Positions 1 through 11,794 are shown, counted from the first letter of the stretch. The stretch is DNA of 64,000 bases from Silene conica (GCA_029255685.2 CM055318.2:31918001-31982000), one strand, 5' to 3'. The notes: a model not told the origin generated them from the letters alone. A program made the numbers and translations.

Positions 1-586
1 AACAGTTATATTAATTTAGCTAATTATACAATATCGTAATTTTATCAGACCACTATTAATGTATCGACTGCATTAATATCTGATAACATGTGTGCGATTT
101 ATAATTAAAACCCGCGATTAAATTTTAGCAAAACGGATCGAATCACGTATTAGAATAAGGTAAGAGTGGGAAGCCCACTCTCACCCTAACCCTAATTCGG
201 TCGACCAAGTGGTACAAGAGGAGAGGACTTCTCCTTTTGTCAGACTACTGATTTTACTGATAATCATATCTCAAGAAAAATTAGGGTTTTTGAGAGCATT
301 CTTTTCCCATAACCCAAATCTCACATCAAAACTCAAAAAGGGCTCTCCCTATATTGCAAGGCAATCGGAGATGATTTCTAGCACACGCGGCATCGTCTCA
401 AACCAAGTCTTGGGTGCAAGTTATATGAGGGAATTTGCTTTAATTCCTGTTCTTAGGCGAATTCGCGCAAGGACCCAAGGTTGTAACTCTTTCCATGTTT
501 TTATTATCTTATGTCAATAATCACAATTGTAAGTTTCGTTATAATCCTTCACATTTTAGGGCGAATTCATGTTTATATTCCCCACA
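1..586 (+). mobile_element. 3' portion of a Ty1/copia LTR (relative of Copia-1)
   Basis: This stretch is closely similar, with many scattered differences, to the second half of the Copia-1 LTR (14080-14663). Shared landmarks are the gtcagaccattattaat-type segment, the gtaagagtggaaagccc segment, and the final TTCCCCACA that closes the LTR at 586. What follows is not a tRNA primer-binding site, so this is a 3' LTR or solo LTR whose 5' part lies outside the window. A short telomere-like run (ccctaaccctaa, near 184) is simply part of it. No target duplication can be checked because the other end is not in view. Confidence 0.75.
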
Positions 587-1075
587 TAAGTAACCTCAGA
601 TGCTTTACCTTGATAAATATCGTCAAATACCGGAGAACGATTCAACACATTGATGTCATTGCAAGTGCCCGGTGTTTCGAAAAATGCATGCCATATCCAC
701 AGGTCACCAGAGGCCAAAGCTTCCAAGATTACCGTTTACGGTTTTACTTCTCCCTTTATATAATCCTTTCCAGGCTCGAGGGCAGTTTTTTCATTACCAA
801 TGTGTAAAATCAATACTTCCCATCATGCCAGGAAAACCTCGCATTTCCCCATCCCGAAGAAGGCGTTGCAAATCGTTTATCGTTGGCCTTCTAAGATATT
901 CTTCGGTGAATGCTTTTATAACCCCTCTTATAAAGTGCATAAGACACTTTGAACGCAGCAGAAGTGCATCGGCTGAGGTACCATATTCTAGCATTCTCAA
1001 AGCAGCAGTGCATTTTTGGATATCACTTCCACTTTGAACGCCAGTGCAGGCTTTGCTTGATCGTATGTACGACTC
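587..1075 (-). pseudogene. PIF/Harbinger transposase (ALP1/HARBI1-like) fragment
   Basis: On the minus strand, translation from about 1075 down to 587 gives, with frame breaks, the typical order of plant PIF/Harbinger transposases: an IQKCTAALRMLEYG segment, an EEYLRRPT segment, then RGFPGMMGSID, which carries the first catalytic Asp. Further on, in another frame, comes an LWIWHAFFGTPGTCNDINVL-like segment with the second Asp region. The usual Cys after GSID is replaced, and a stop follows shortly after. There is also an apparent small deletion before HFIRGVIKAF. Both borders coincide with copia LTR ends (586 and 1076), so flanking retroelements cut the gene. It is inactive. The family assignment is fairly sure and the exact breakpoints less so. 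Confidence 0.72.
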
Positions 1076-1875
1076 TGTTGGAGCTATTGTCCCCCACAGG
1101 TAGTGGGACAACATCAATAAATCTCTAAAAGGTCCACATGGTATACTTTGTATTTTAATTAGTCGATTCACGTTTATCAATAACGGTTGGCTTGTTATAA
1201 GTTTGATGTTATTGTCATACAGATGGCAGTAATCAACTAGTCCCTAACAGTCACACCTAAATGATGTATTCTGAGAGATATGATTAAATGAAAATATAAT
1301 CATATTGATGCCTTATACGACTAAGAGGTTAGTTAATGTAATGATAATACCATTATTTAATACTGATTAAATAATATTAGCTGAGACGAATTAAAATGTT
1401 AATTTGTAATTAAATATAAAATGTGATATTTAATTGAGGTATATAATGTAATTATTTAATATCGATTAAATAATGTAATTAAATATAAATTGTTATATTT
1501 AATTTGCGATTTATAAAGATAAAACAATATATACAAAAGGGGATAAATAACCAAATGAGAGAGCATTCACACGGTTGGAACTCTTCAGTTGGTTACTCAG
1601 TTTGGGCGTGTGATGTAGTCAGTTGGGAGGAGTTTTGGTAGGACTTTAATATTGATTCGATAAATCCTATCTTATGGTTATTTGTTAGGTTGTTAGTAGT
1701 ATGCATATGATAGAAGTCTTCTAATAAATACTACTCTATACAACCTAAACAGACACATAATATTGCTCCCTCACGCATCCCAAAGCACACGTCCTCCCTC
1801 TTCCTCTCTCGAGTTCATCATTCACAAAATTAATTGTAATTTTAAGTTTCTCAACATCCATTCATAACAACATCA
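1076..1875 (+). mobile_element. 5' portion of a Ty1/copia LTR, different subfamily
   Basis: It starts TGTTGGAGC and keeps several blocks shared with the head of the Copia-1 LTR: cacgtttatcaataacgg, ggcttg, the gttattgtcatac block and gtcacaccta. After about 1480 the similarity is lost and the sequence is AT-rich with no clear LTR end; I place the end near 1875 only tentatively. No primer-binding site follows. It is probably a truncated or old solo LTR inserted in the Harbinger remnant. Confidence 0.5.
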
Positions 1876-2339
1876 CAGAGTATAGTACCAGTGTATCCTA
1901 CCTAGAATGTAAAGTCTGCAAAATAATCACCGTCTAGAAATATTCCGCCTCGAATTCAGTTTCTATAAATATTACTTAATATCAAATTCTATTCATACAA
2001 CCAAACACTACTAATTAATTACTTGACCATGTTCTCATTTTATTAATCATAATCACATACAATAATTATCACAATACTAGATCACTAATCATTCACTAAC
2101 AAATATACGAACAAATCATAAAACATTATTAACAATTTACCATATACTAACAATCAATTATTAACCATAATAAATTTAATAAAATAATTTACTCTACTTA
2201 CTAACACCAATATTAACATTTAAACAATAAATAATAATACAAAAAATACTAATACATTTTATCATACACTTATAAGAGTAATAAGACAACTAATAATAAT
2301 ATTAATCATAACAGTTATTAGTAATAATATTAATAATAA
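1876..2339. other. AT-rich stretch without recognisable gene
   Basis: Very AT-rich, dominated by aataat-type simple sequence. A short piece near 1935 (tagaaatattccgcc) resembles part of the minus-strand chromovirus LTRs (compare 24270-24290), so it may be LTR debris. No coding sequence seen. Confidence 0.4.
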
Positions 2340-2737
2340 TAAATCTTGAACATCAAAAATAAGCTTGCACCCAGTGAAGCCAGATGGATTGTTGGTGAGT
2401 TATAATTTTCCATATCCATTTAACAGCTTGCGCTTTGTTCCAACTTAGAATTTCTTTAATGTCAAAGCCCCCCTCATCTCTAGGGGCACAAAGAGCAGCC
2501 CAACGTTGAAAAACCAGTTGTCTACCACCATTATCAATTCCCCATATATACCTTCTGCACATCTTTTCAATGCTTTTAACATCTCCTTTGGGAAGTAGAA
2601 CACATGCTCCCCAAAAATTAGTGATACCAAAGATAACAGAGTTAATAAGTTGAGCTTTGCCAGCATAAGCGAGCATGTGAGAAGACCAATTACCAATTTT
2701 CTCTTTAGTTTTGGCAAGAAGGGGAGAGAATATAGAA
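2340..2737 (-). pseudogene. LINE reverse transcriptase C-terminal part (left half)
   Basis: Minus-strand translation (2353-2676 and upstream) gives the thumb and connection region typical of plant L1-like LINEs: an LAYAGKAQLINSVIF segment, then a CRRYIWG segment, then a GGFDIKEILSWNKAQA segment. It is a fragment that lacks the catalytic palm. The reading continues across the inserted element into 23090-23165, where the preceding FKYLGIPL motif is found. The split is exactly at a TAGAA target duplication. The left end near 2340 merges into AT-rich DNA and no clear poly(A) end is visible. Confidence 0.75.
2733..2737. repeat. Target-site duplication TAGAA (left copy)
   Basis: TAGAA just before the 5' LTR at 2738 is repeated exactly at 23090-23094 after the 3' LTR. 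This defines the limits of the 20-kb composite insertion in the LINE. Confidence 0.9.
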
Positions 2738-3927
2738 TGTAATACCTCGAAAATTTGGTTATGATATCTATGTTAATTAGTCGAGTCCATAGCGTTTTCT
2801 TTTAAACGGTTTCGCTACTAGATTTATTTTGCCTAAGTAGTATTGAATTGTGTTGTCATGGGGGTTCGAACTCGTGACCATAGGACAATCAGATGGGTCT
2901 CGATGTGTGTGTTTCATGCAACCCACACTTTAACTTATTTCTCAAACGTTCACACCCCATCCCTGCCGTCACTTTTACAAAGAGAAAACCTAACCCTAGT
3001 TCACCCTAATCCTCACACAAACACTCACATACACAGCCGACATAGCAAGGAGTAATTAGGTGGTTCTCACGGTGGTCACAAGGCGGTCTAAAGAAGGAGG
3101 TATGTCAGCACGTCGTCCTTTCATAATGTTCTTTCTGCGTCTTTCTTTATCTATTAGTTAAGTCATGTTTATGTGTTATAGTGGATGACTCTCGTGCAAT
3201 AATGAACTATGGGGTTTGGGAGTCGTGTCTAACCACGGTCAAACCTTCATTAACCACCGCGTAACACCAGGCAAGGCTGTTTTCTGCCGCCTGTCACGGG
3301 AATTCCGTCAAACACTTGAAACAGGGTTTGAGTGTGTACGTTCCTTTTGGTTTCCATGTTCACGTGGTTGGTGGTTGTTGGAGTGAAGGGACTGGTGGTG
3401 GTCCAGGGAGTGTCGTGGTGGTGGTCACGGTGGGTATAATCGGTAGGGTAGGTGTCTAAGGGGGGCAGTTGTTTCCCTGAGTTGTCACGGTGTTAGTAGT
3501 TGGGTGTGAGGACAAGGGTGTTGAGGGTGGTACCACCGTTGACTCGGGGGAGGTCGACACGGTGGTACCACTGCCGTGTATGGGTTCTGTGTCAGGGGTG
3601 GAATTAGTGGTGGTTTCAGGCGAGGTTAGGGTCGCTGGAAGGTGTCGACAGGGGGTCTGTTCATACGGTTTCAAGGGGTTCAGGTGGGAGACCAGGCCTG
3701 ATGAGGCTCTGGTTCGCTTCAGCGGTGGGTGTCGAAGGGTTGGCTAGGAGTGGCGGTGGTAGCAAGTGGTTGGGAGACTTGTGTACGGTGGTTGTCGGTG
3801 GTGGTAGTGGTGTTACGTCGTGGTATGAGGGGCTGTTTTCGTGCGCGCGAGTGTTGTCGAGTAGAGGTTGTTAGACTTACGTGGTGTTGCTTGTTGTTTC
3901 AACGAGAACATCATCACCTTCTTTATC

Positions 3928-4003
<76 letters not shown>

Positions 4004-4974
4004 ATGGTTATCTTTGTCATTATTTATTTTGGGTCAATATCTAATGTGGCTATTAACGTGTATGTTGAGCTATTTAAGGAGGTTACCATATTTAGAAAGT
4101 TACTATTTTTGGTAATGTCTTTAGTAGGAAAATTTCCTTTTTAGGAAGCTACAATAAATAGAATACGTATTTATGTTACGAGATCTAGGGAGTTTTATTA
4201 ATTATACAATATATGTTTAGGTGGCAGTTTACGAGTGGAACACTTCTAGTAGCAGCTGTTCATTTGACGTTGGCTTCTGCAGTTTTGAGGTAGGTGATAT
4301 ATCTGTGGGTTGTGTTGACATGAAATATATGTGTGTGATGTTATTACAACACTGTTTTAAATGTTATTGAATGTTATTGTGGATTGTTGATTATTATTGA
4401 TTATCGTGGAGGTCGGGTCTTGTGAAATGGGTCTTGTGATATGGGTCTTGTGATAAGGGACTTGTGATATGGCCATGGGAAGGTGTGGTGTGATGGAAGG
4501 TGTGGTGTGATGGAAGGTGTGGTGGGATGGAAGGAGTGGTGTGATGGAGGTGAAGCGGATGACTGAATGATATGGAGACGGAGGAATATGCATTCCTATT
4601 GTTGTTATGTTTTATTTATCTTCCTACTAAACCTCGTGGTTGACCCTGTGTATTCGTGTGACACCTACGATGATCCGGAATGGGGAGTAGATTCTACAGG
4701 AAAGAGACAGATGAGCTAGGAGCTGGGACGGGAATGTGAGATGCAGACTTGGGGCTGACTTAGAATTCTATCGCCTGTAGAGTGGTCATCAGTTGTACTT
4801 TTATTCTGTTGCGTAGTCTTTGTAATATCGAAGTTTAAAGTTTATCTGTTTAATATAAAGTACTTTGTATTGTTTTACTTTGTTATTCACTGCCTCGGAC
4901 ATTCCGAGATGGTAACAGCTCTATTTATTTGAGAATGTCCTCCTAAAGGCTCTTGAATAAATGGGGGTGTTACA
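2738..4974 (+). repeat. 5' LTR of the non-coding gypsy-type element
   Basis: 2237 bp, TGTAATACC...GGTGTTACA. It contains a GTGG-rich middle (about 3360-3870), a (TTA)n microsatellite (about 3930-3997) and a run of imperfect ggaaggtgtggtgtgat repeats (about 4475-4550). It retains the uninterrupted sequence at 4108-4116 that corresponds to the Copia-1 insertion site in the other LTR. Compared with the 3' LTR it lacks about 21 bp near 3090 and has scattered substitutions. Open frames in it, such as the poly-Leu/Ile one, are simple-sequence artefacts. Confidence 0.9.
3930..3997. repeat. (TTA)n microsatellite in the 5' LTR
   Basis: Nearly pure TTA repeats. The same microsatellite occupies the same place in the 3' LTR (about 13497-13555) and, as TAA on this strand, in both chromovirus LTRs (near 24480 and 29850), so it is an old LTR component. 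Confidence 0.9.
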
Positions 4975-4977
4975 AAG

Positions 4978-4989
4978 TGGTATCAGAGC
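4978..4989 (+). other. Primer-binding site (initiator tRNA-Met)
   Basis: TGGTATCAGAGC, three bases after the end of the 5' LTR, is the standard plant retrotransposon site complementary to the 3' end of initiator methionine tRNA. It fixes the plus orientation of the element. Confidence 0.92.
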
Positions 4990-7900
4990 GAACGATCCTC
5001 AGGCCTAAACCAAATGAAAAATAATGAACATAGTAGAGTCAAATAAAATGAATCCCAGGCTAGTAACTGTTAGGAGCCCCAGGATTGGGATGAGTTAGGG
5101 GCCCCCTCAAACCAAGTCACTGGCCCTTTCAGTCTAACCTGGTAAACCGTGAGTGATGCAGAGAGTGGGTAGTAACAAAATAAAGGATCAGACCTTGCCT
5201 ATATTGTACTAACAGTTTTTCAGGAGCGGAATGAGGTTAGTAATGATGTGATACATGGTTAACGATGTGCAATGAAAGAATATGGTTGATATTGGCATGC
5301 TAACTTATTTGAATAATTGAGTGAAATTTTAGTGTATGAATGGCACGAGTTGTGAATTATGAATTACATGATGATATGCATGCGGCTTTCTGATCCCTGA
5401 ACCCGTAGGTAGAGATATAGTATAAAGATATGAGTAATGAGTTGACGATGGAGGCACCATAAGCTATAGCTACCTAAGAGGTTAGATGTAGGAGAGATAT
5501 GACAATGATTGACTGAAATTGTTAGTAGAGCCAACCAGGCTATGTTGTTACAGGAGGAAGAATCAAGTTAAGTCCTATGTGTAAAGCTAGTAAACCGAAA
5601 CGGGTGTCGCGTCCGTCGATAATTTTTTTGTTGTTATTCTACGTGTATATACATTTCTTAGCTGAATTCCTTATTCTTTGCAAGAGTTTACTATCTAGTT
5701 TACTATGCAAATGTGATCGGATTTTGAGATTTATGATTGTTATTATTCTACTAATTGCCTTAGCAATCCATGTCTAGGGATATGTGGAATGTGTTGCCCT
5801 AAGCCATGAATGTTATATAGTTATGTGTTGAAAATTTCACGCCAATTTATACGCCTAATTATATACACTTACTTTAGTTATAAGGTTTGAATTCAATATA
5901 TGTCACCCTAGTGATTTCTAGGATATGTTTTCGTATTTAATAAAGTTGTGATTGTTACGATAGTAGAAACTAATGCATTGACTATACAGACATGATTATT
6001 GAGTTATTTAGTTGACTTTATTTTCGGCTTCGCAATCTTTACCGTTTTCTAGATGACAATTACATGTTAATATGGTGCAATGTGATTTCAATGCTTCAAA
6101 TGATATGTCAACATGTTTTAGAGAAAGATTTGTTGTGTTCAAGTGTGATAATGTGAAGCAAATTTTTTTAGGAACCAAAATTGTAATAAAATTTCCAGTA
6201 TGTTATCTTGTTCGTACATGCTGTCATTTAAATTGTGTTCTCTATATGAATGTGAAAATTATATGTGTGATAACCTTCTGATTTAGCTTTCTAATGCTTT
6301 TGGTTTCATGTTAATACGAATTATATTTTGAGAGAAATAAATATTTTAGTTGATAGTGGTCAGATTGTTACTGTACATTTCTGTTTTGACCCATGTTTTT
6401 GCAAAGGAAATAATTTGAAACGTGATTATTGTATGTGCATAGTTCCAAGTCCACTGTTCATAATATTTATTCATGTTTTCAAAATGATAAGCCACGTAAA
6501 GTCGTAACGGGTCGTTATTTAATTGTGATTTTTGCAAGTTGCCCAAATTTTCGTCTAACTGCAGTAAGGTTTCTGTTCAGATCAATTGAGTTATAAATTG
6601 TTATAAATAATTCCCTTAAGATATGCTTTTGACTTATTTTTCCTATAATTAGTTATTTCATTTTATTTTCTAAAAAATTATAATAGCTCGCATAATAGCT
6701 AAGCAGTTATTTAATTATGATTTTTGGAAGTTGCTGCGTGATATATGATTGTTGAAATGATAAAGTTTTATATTAAAAGTTGAATCAAATATGAATTTTG
6801 TAATGTAACCTTGTCATTTCATTGAGCTTTATATAAAGTAGTTCCAATTATACGGACGCTATTGCTTTTATTGCTATGACCTCAAAATAATTATGTGGTG
6901 TTCTTATGTATTGTTAAAATCATGTTCATCGGAGAAGATTCTGGACACGTTGAAGAATAAATTTAACTGGTAAAATCATTAGCATGATATAGGAATCTAA
7001 TTGTTATAAGTAAGTGTGAGTATTGTGAACAATGTGCATCTTGTTGATGTTCTTTCACATATTAATGGTATATCTTTGTCTAGTTCCCTGCGATTCTAAT
7101 CTTTATAAAATCTTAATGTATATTGTTATGCCACAAAGTGATTTGCATATTACTGTGTTTAAAATCTGATCACAAAATGTTGAATCATTAATTGGTTAAC
7201 ATGTGAATTATGGGAGTGCTAGTCTTGTGAATTCATTTTCTTTTATCGCTAATTTTCAGAATTCATGAGTTACAATTTACAGGAATAATGTTTTAGTAAG
7301 GAAGAGTTAGAATGCCACCGTGTAGTCTTGCTTTCGATCTGTCGCTTAGTAAAATTTTCATTTGATTCGTGTTTATAAATTGCCGCTAGTTACAACTTCA
7401 TTGTTTCGAAAGTTTTAAAATATTTTCAAAGTGATAATCCACGATAAAGCTTGATATTTTGATAATTGTAATGATTGTTTTGCAACATGACAATTCAGTA
7501 GCTACGTGTGATGAAATCCTGCCTGAATACTAAATTGTTCCACATTATATGAACCCTCTTGTTTTGTCGAAGTATAAAGAGTATCATAAATGAAATGGTT
7601 AATTAACTACGATTTTGCAAGTTATATTTATTACTAGTATTATGTTAAATGATGTAACGTGAGTAGATGAAAAATGTACCTGAATTATTCTAACTTATTT
7701 ATACCTAGGGATGTTAAGCTATCTTGTTAGACCGTAATCAGTATATATCTCGTGAAATATGTCGTTACTCCGTATTTGATTTCGTTATTTAAATTTCCTT
7801 ATTGTCATTCCCTAAACCTTATGTGCAGAAATATGAATTTTGCTTCTATAATATGATTATGAGCATGAAACATTTTAATTTGTCAAGTATGAACTACGAG

Positions 7901-8460
7901 CTTCTTGATTGTATACATTGTTGTAAATATATTAACTTTGTGTTAAAATTTCAAAGGTATGTAAGTGTTAGCTACCCTGATTCTGTTCTACTGCGTAACA
8001 CGGTTTCTACCGATCCTAATACTCTGGTTATTGCTCGAGGTTATATATGTTTGCATGATAACTGCTAAAGATTTCTTACAAGTACTTATTTGAGTTGAAA
8101 ATTAGTAATTGTTCCTTTATTTTGATAGTTAATATTTTCTACTGATAAGATAATCCTTTTTGTTTCTGAGACGGGTTGAATTGTGAGATGGGTAAGCTTT
8201 TGGTAATTGATTAGTTGTTTATGCATAATGGTTTGTATTAGGTTGGTCTGGTATAGCGTCCAGATCCTTATTTATGAACTGTGGAATTGTAAGTATACAT
8301 ACAAGTATGTCAATGAAATTGGAAGGTAAGTACTGATGAAATTGAGTTTGATGGGATTGAGTTGCTCGTGAGTCTAGAACAAAGGCCATGGTTGATTTTG
8401 TATTGAGGTTGAGATTGCAGTTCATATTTTATCGAGCTGTCTCATTCTTTGACCTTGACT
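4990..8460 (+). other. Internal region of the non-coding element, no gene
   Basis: About 3.5 kb of AT-rich sequence between the primer-binding site and the CACTA insertion. The open frames are short and have no recognisable gag, protease, integrase or RT motif on either strand. It may carry packaging signals, but none can be pointed to. Confidence 0.6.
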
Positions 8461-10738
8461 CACTACAAAACAATGCTCTGTTTGCGACGGAATTTTCCGT
8501 CGCAAAAAGGGTGAAATCCGTCGCAAATGATGTTTTTGCGACGGATTTGCGACGGACTGCGTCTGTCCCATATTTTTGTCGCAAAAAGTTAATTTGCGAC
8601 GGATTTTTCCGTCGCAACTTTTTTGCGACGGATTGACCACATTTTGCGACGGATTGACCTTGACCAGAAGTCAAGGTCAATCAACATTTGCGACGGAAAA
8701 TCCGTCGCAAAGAGGACCATTTGCGACGGATTTTCCGTCGCAAATGTTGATTGACCTTGACTTCTGGTCATAGTCAGTCAAGGTTTGCGACGGAAAATCC
8801 GTCGCGAAGAGGCCCATTTGCGACGGATTTTCCGTCGCAAACCTTGACTGACCTTGACTTCTGGTCAAGGTTTGCGACGGATTTTCCGTCGCAAATTGAG
8901 ACATTTCCGTCGCAAATACCTGTGTGATTTTCCGGTTTCAGCCCTTTTTCCAGCTCCCCATTTCCATTGAAATGATTCATTTTTTCCCTTTTGCATGATC
9001 TGTAAACCTGCAATTTCAGAAAAACGACCCAGCAACAAAAACTTGTCGGAGACAAGGGTTTTTAATATCTCTTTTCATAACTAATAAGAAAGTTTTACAA
9101 ATGATAATCCAACTCAAAACTAAACATAGTCCGCGGTACATCAACTAAACAACCTAATGAAATCTATCTAACGGTCGTGTCGGTGGGCTGTGGGGTGGCG
9201 AAATGACTGGCCGCCCTAGCATTGTCGCCGCCATCATCGTCAAAGTCGCGTCTCGGCTGAGAAAAGCCTCCCGGGTTGCAGCTCTGAGTAGTGAACTGCG
9301 CCCCCTGTTGACTTAAGTATTCTTCAATTGCCTTCAGCCTTTGGGATGTCTCGAGCTCGTTTTGTCTTAGCTGAGCATTCTCTCGAAGAACTATGCCGAG
9401 GATACCTGCAATGAATAGTCAAACATGATATTATATTCATTTAGTAAACGGTTAAATAATTGGTTAGTTTTAAATTTTAATAAACTATAAAATACAAACC
9501 TGGGGTGTATTGTGACTGGGTCCCAGCACTTGAGTGGCGACGACGCTCGTAAAGGACTGGGGCTGCATTTCCCATACCGAGTATCAACCCTTTCTTGTTG
9601 AAACCGCCGTGTTCTTCGAAGTAGATCTCGTTGTCGTCGATATCTTGCTCCGGGATCCCTTCACTTATCATTTTGTTCTTTCTTGAAAAAACTTTTTCCT
9701 ACAAAACAAAAATAAAATGTTATTAGTATACGTTAATTAATTAGTAAACCAAACTACTAAAATATAAAGAAAAGTTTCTGTTAACTTACAAATAGTGCTT
9801 TGGGTTTCGTTGATAGCCAACCCTTCTTGGGATGTTTTTTTGTCTTCTCAAGCAACTTCAAGGCCGATGGTACATCACTCCCATCTTCTCCAGCCTGCAA
9901 TTTAAATCCAACGACACTTGTTGAAAAAAACATTCAAGATTATCAAAGGGTGAAAATTATTGAAGACAAGAAAAATGAAGTAAAAACTAAACAATTACCA
10001 TTTCATCCATCATCTGTAGGGTGTTTTTACGACCCATTATGTGAGTACCTAAGGCCTTGCCCTTTTCGGTACTTCCCGACATCCGGTTGGTCTTGTTTTT
10101 GTCGGATTTCTCTTGGAATTTTGGATTGTCCTTTCTAGCCTTCAGTTGTTCAAAAATATCCAAGGGTATCCAGTGCGGCCTTTTCTCCGTTGGTTTCTGC
10201 ATAGCGTAGTGAATTCTTTTGCGAAGACGGTCTTTCATCATCTCTTCCCACGCCGACCTAACCGCTGCTCTATCACGAGGGTGAAAGGTAACTTTTTTCT
10301 GTTTCAAGGAAAAAAATAGTTAAATAAGTATGAAACAATAAATAGGTAATAAATAATAAAACGGAAATAGGTAGTAAACAGTCAATAAATACCTCAAACC
10401 AATTCCACCACTCTTCCTTAATGTAATCCGACGCTTCTGACCAGTTGGGCGCATACTCCTTGTAGTTGCAAATAATGGTCTGTGTTATAAGAGTAGAAAC
10501 GTCTTTGTCACTGAACCTGAAAAAGAGTTAAATGTGAAAATAAAATAGTCAACAAGTAATCATATTATAATCAATATATACGTATATATAATCAATTACC
10601 GTAAACAAATAAGATACTTACCACTTGGCGCCTTCGTAATCAGTCGGATCGAGGTGTATTCGATGTGTAGGCGGCTGAGTCTCAGGTACAATCTCGTCCT
10701 CATCATGATTAGCTCCCGATCGTCCTCCCTCAGGCTGA
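8461..10738 (-). mobile_element. CACTA (En/Spm) transposon, one end missing
   Basis: CACTACAAAA at 8461, next to an ACT that could be its 3-bp target duplication, is the hallmark terminus of CACTA elements. It is followed by about 430 bp of dense subterminal repeats and then by the 3' end of a spliced minus-strand TNP-type gene. The expected opposite terminus (TTTTGTAGTG) is not found before 10739, where sequence copied from the left flank begins. About 2.3 kb remains. It sits inside the non-coding gypsy-type element. The N-terminal half of the gene, any TNP2-type transposase and the other end are gone, so it cannot move by itself. Confidence 0.85.
8475..8915. repeat. CACTA subterminal palindromic repeats
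   Basis: The word TTTGCGACGG and its inverse CCGTCGCAAA occur more than a dozen times, mostly as 24-25 bp palindromes with an AATTTTCC- or AAAATCC-type centre. They are embedded in longer inverted repeats: the blocks at about 8661-8770 and 8752-8860 fold on themselves through arms containing gaccttgacttctggtc. In CACTA elements such repeats bind the element's own regulatory protein. Confidence 0.88.
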
Positions 10739-10739
10739 C
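9164..10739 (-). pseudogene. CACTA TNP protein (plant transposase Ptta/En/Spm type), 3' exons
   Basis: Six exons read on the minus strand, each joined by GT-AG sites: 10622-10739 (5' end lost), 10393-10516, 9999-10288, 9790-9894, 9500-9698 and 9164-9405, with a TAG stop at 9164-9166. The frame stays open through all joins. The product has an acidic, Pro-rich start and a Trp-rich block (NWSEASDYIKEEWWNWF). Next come a basic segment with PRDRAAVRSAWEEM, an HWIPLDIFEQ segment and a GWLSTKP segment. A C-terminal stretch with heptad-like ENAQLRQNELETSQRL is probably coiled coil. This matches the Transposase_24 type of En/Spm accessory protein that binds subterminal repeats. The start and promoter are missing because the right end of the element is gone. 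Confidence 0.75.
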
Positions 10740-10882
10740 TTTGTATTGAGGTTGAGATTGCAGTTCATATTTTATGGGATTGAGTTGCTCGTGAGTCTAG
10801 AACAAAGGCCATGGTTGATTTTGTATTGAGGTTGAGATTGCAGTTCATATTTTATCGAGCTGTCTCATTCTTTGACCTTGAC
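10739..10882. repeat. Scrambled duplicate of the CACTA left flank
   Basis: Right after the truncated CACTA comes a short copy of ttgtattgaggttgagattg with its continuation, then a jump back to tgggattgagttgctcgtga. The whole flank through gaccttgact is then repeated, matching 8354-8460 almost exactly. The pattern looks like templated filler DNA made when the right end was lost. Confidence 0.8.
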
Positions 10883-11068
10883 TCTCGTGGGTGAGTAGCT
10901 TAGAGTTTTACTCTCTAAGTGTTGAGCAGTTCCTTTCATGAGACATTTGACGATATTGATATTGAAATCGAGATGGGAATTGATTACTAGTATTGAGATA
11001 TAAGTTGTTAAGCCGTTGTGCCATGTTGTGTTTACGATCCAGTGTGACCTTGGTTATTGAGTTATATC

Positions 11069-11588
11069 TAGGGCTGTAAATGATCAGAGTCGGCTCGTAG
11101 AGCCCTCGGAATCAGCTCGGTCAAAGCTCGGCTCGAAATCGGTCAAAAATAATTCCGAGCCGATTTCGAGTCCGGGTAGACCAAATCCGAGCCGATTCCG
11201 AGCTTAGTAGAGCTCGAAATCGGAAGTTCGGTTAGGCTCGTTTTATCTATTATTTTTAGTTATTTTGGCATTTTGTAATTTTTATTATTCCTAATAAAAT
11301 GTCATTTTAACATTTATAATCATATGTTCCTTATATATGATAAGTATTTTATATTTGCATTTGTATTAAAATATATTTATTTTTATTTTGACTTACAAGT
11401 GTAAGAAAGTAAAGAAAAAAATTATTTAACCGAGCTCGAGTTGAGCTCGAGCCTAATCTGAGCTGATTCAGAGCTTTGATTTTTTAAGCTCGGATAATTC
11501 CGAGCCGATTCCGAGCTCAAGCTCAAACTTCTGAGCCGATTCCAAGCCCACCCGTGCTCGAACTCAAATCGGCTCGGTTACACCCCTA
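11069..11588. mobile_element. hAT-type MITE, 520 bp
   Basis: It begins TAGGGCTGTAA and ends with the inverted form TTACACCCCTA, with further inverted similarity inward (cggctcg...). An exact 8-bp duplication GTTATATC flanks it (11061-11068 and 11589-11596). Repeated gagctcg/gccgattcc words fill both ends. There is no coding capacity. The 8-bp duplication and the TIR style indicate the hAT superfamily. Confidence 0.88.
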
Positions 11589-11794
11589 GTTATATCTTGA
11601 GTTTGAAATCGATATTGGGATGGAAGTTTTGATTTGCGGTTTTATTCCGTCAGTTCACTCACCCCTTGTCTTTGGTCTTAGATGCGATGATGAGGACGAT
11701 ACTTGGTTACTTGGAGTTAGATTTTATGCGATAAAGTAATGAGTAAGATGGAGTAATGAGTTAGAATGTTTATGGGGTTACGGGGACGTAACCA

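Noticed and set aside
184..197. Interstitial telomere repeat (ccctaaccctaa)
   Set aside because: Only two units, embedded in a copia LTR; similar telo-box-like words occur elsewhere by chance.
3456..3747. Overlapping Thr/Ser/Pro-rich and Val/Gly-rich frames on opposite strands (also 13023-13272)
   Set aside because: They come from GTGG-rich LTR sequence, occur in both LTRs and show no domain.
3881..4144. Open frame encoding poly-Ile/Leu, possible membrane protein (also 13448-13690)
   Set aside because: It is a (TTA)n microsatellite inside an LTR, present in both LTR copies, with no gene context.
9800..10138. Plus-strand open frame of 112 codons
   Set aside because: It is the antisense shadow of the spliced CACTA gene exons.
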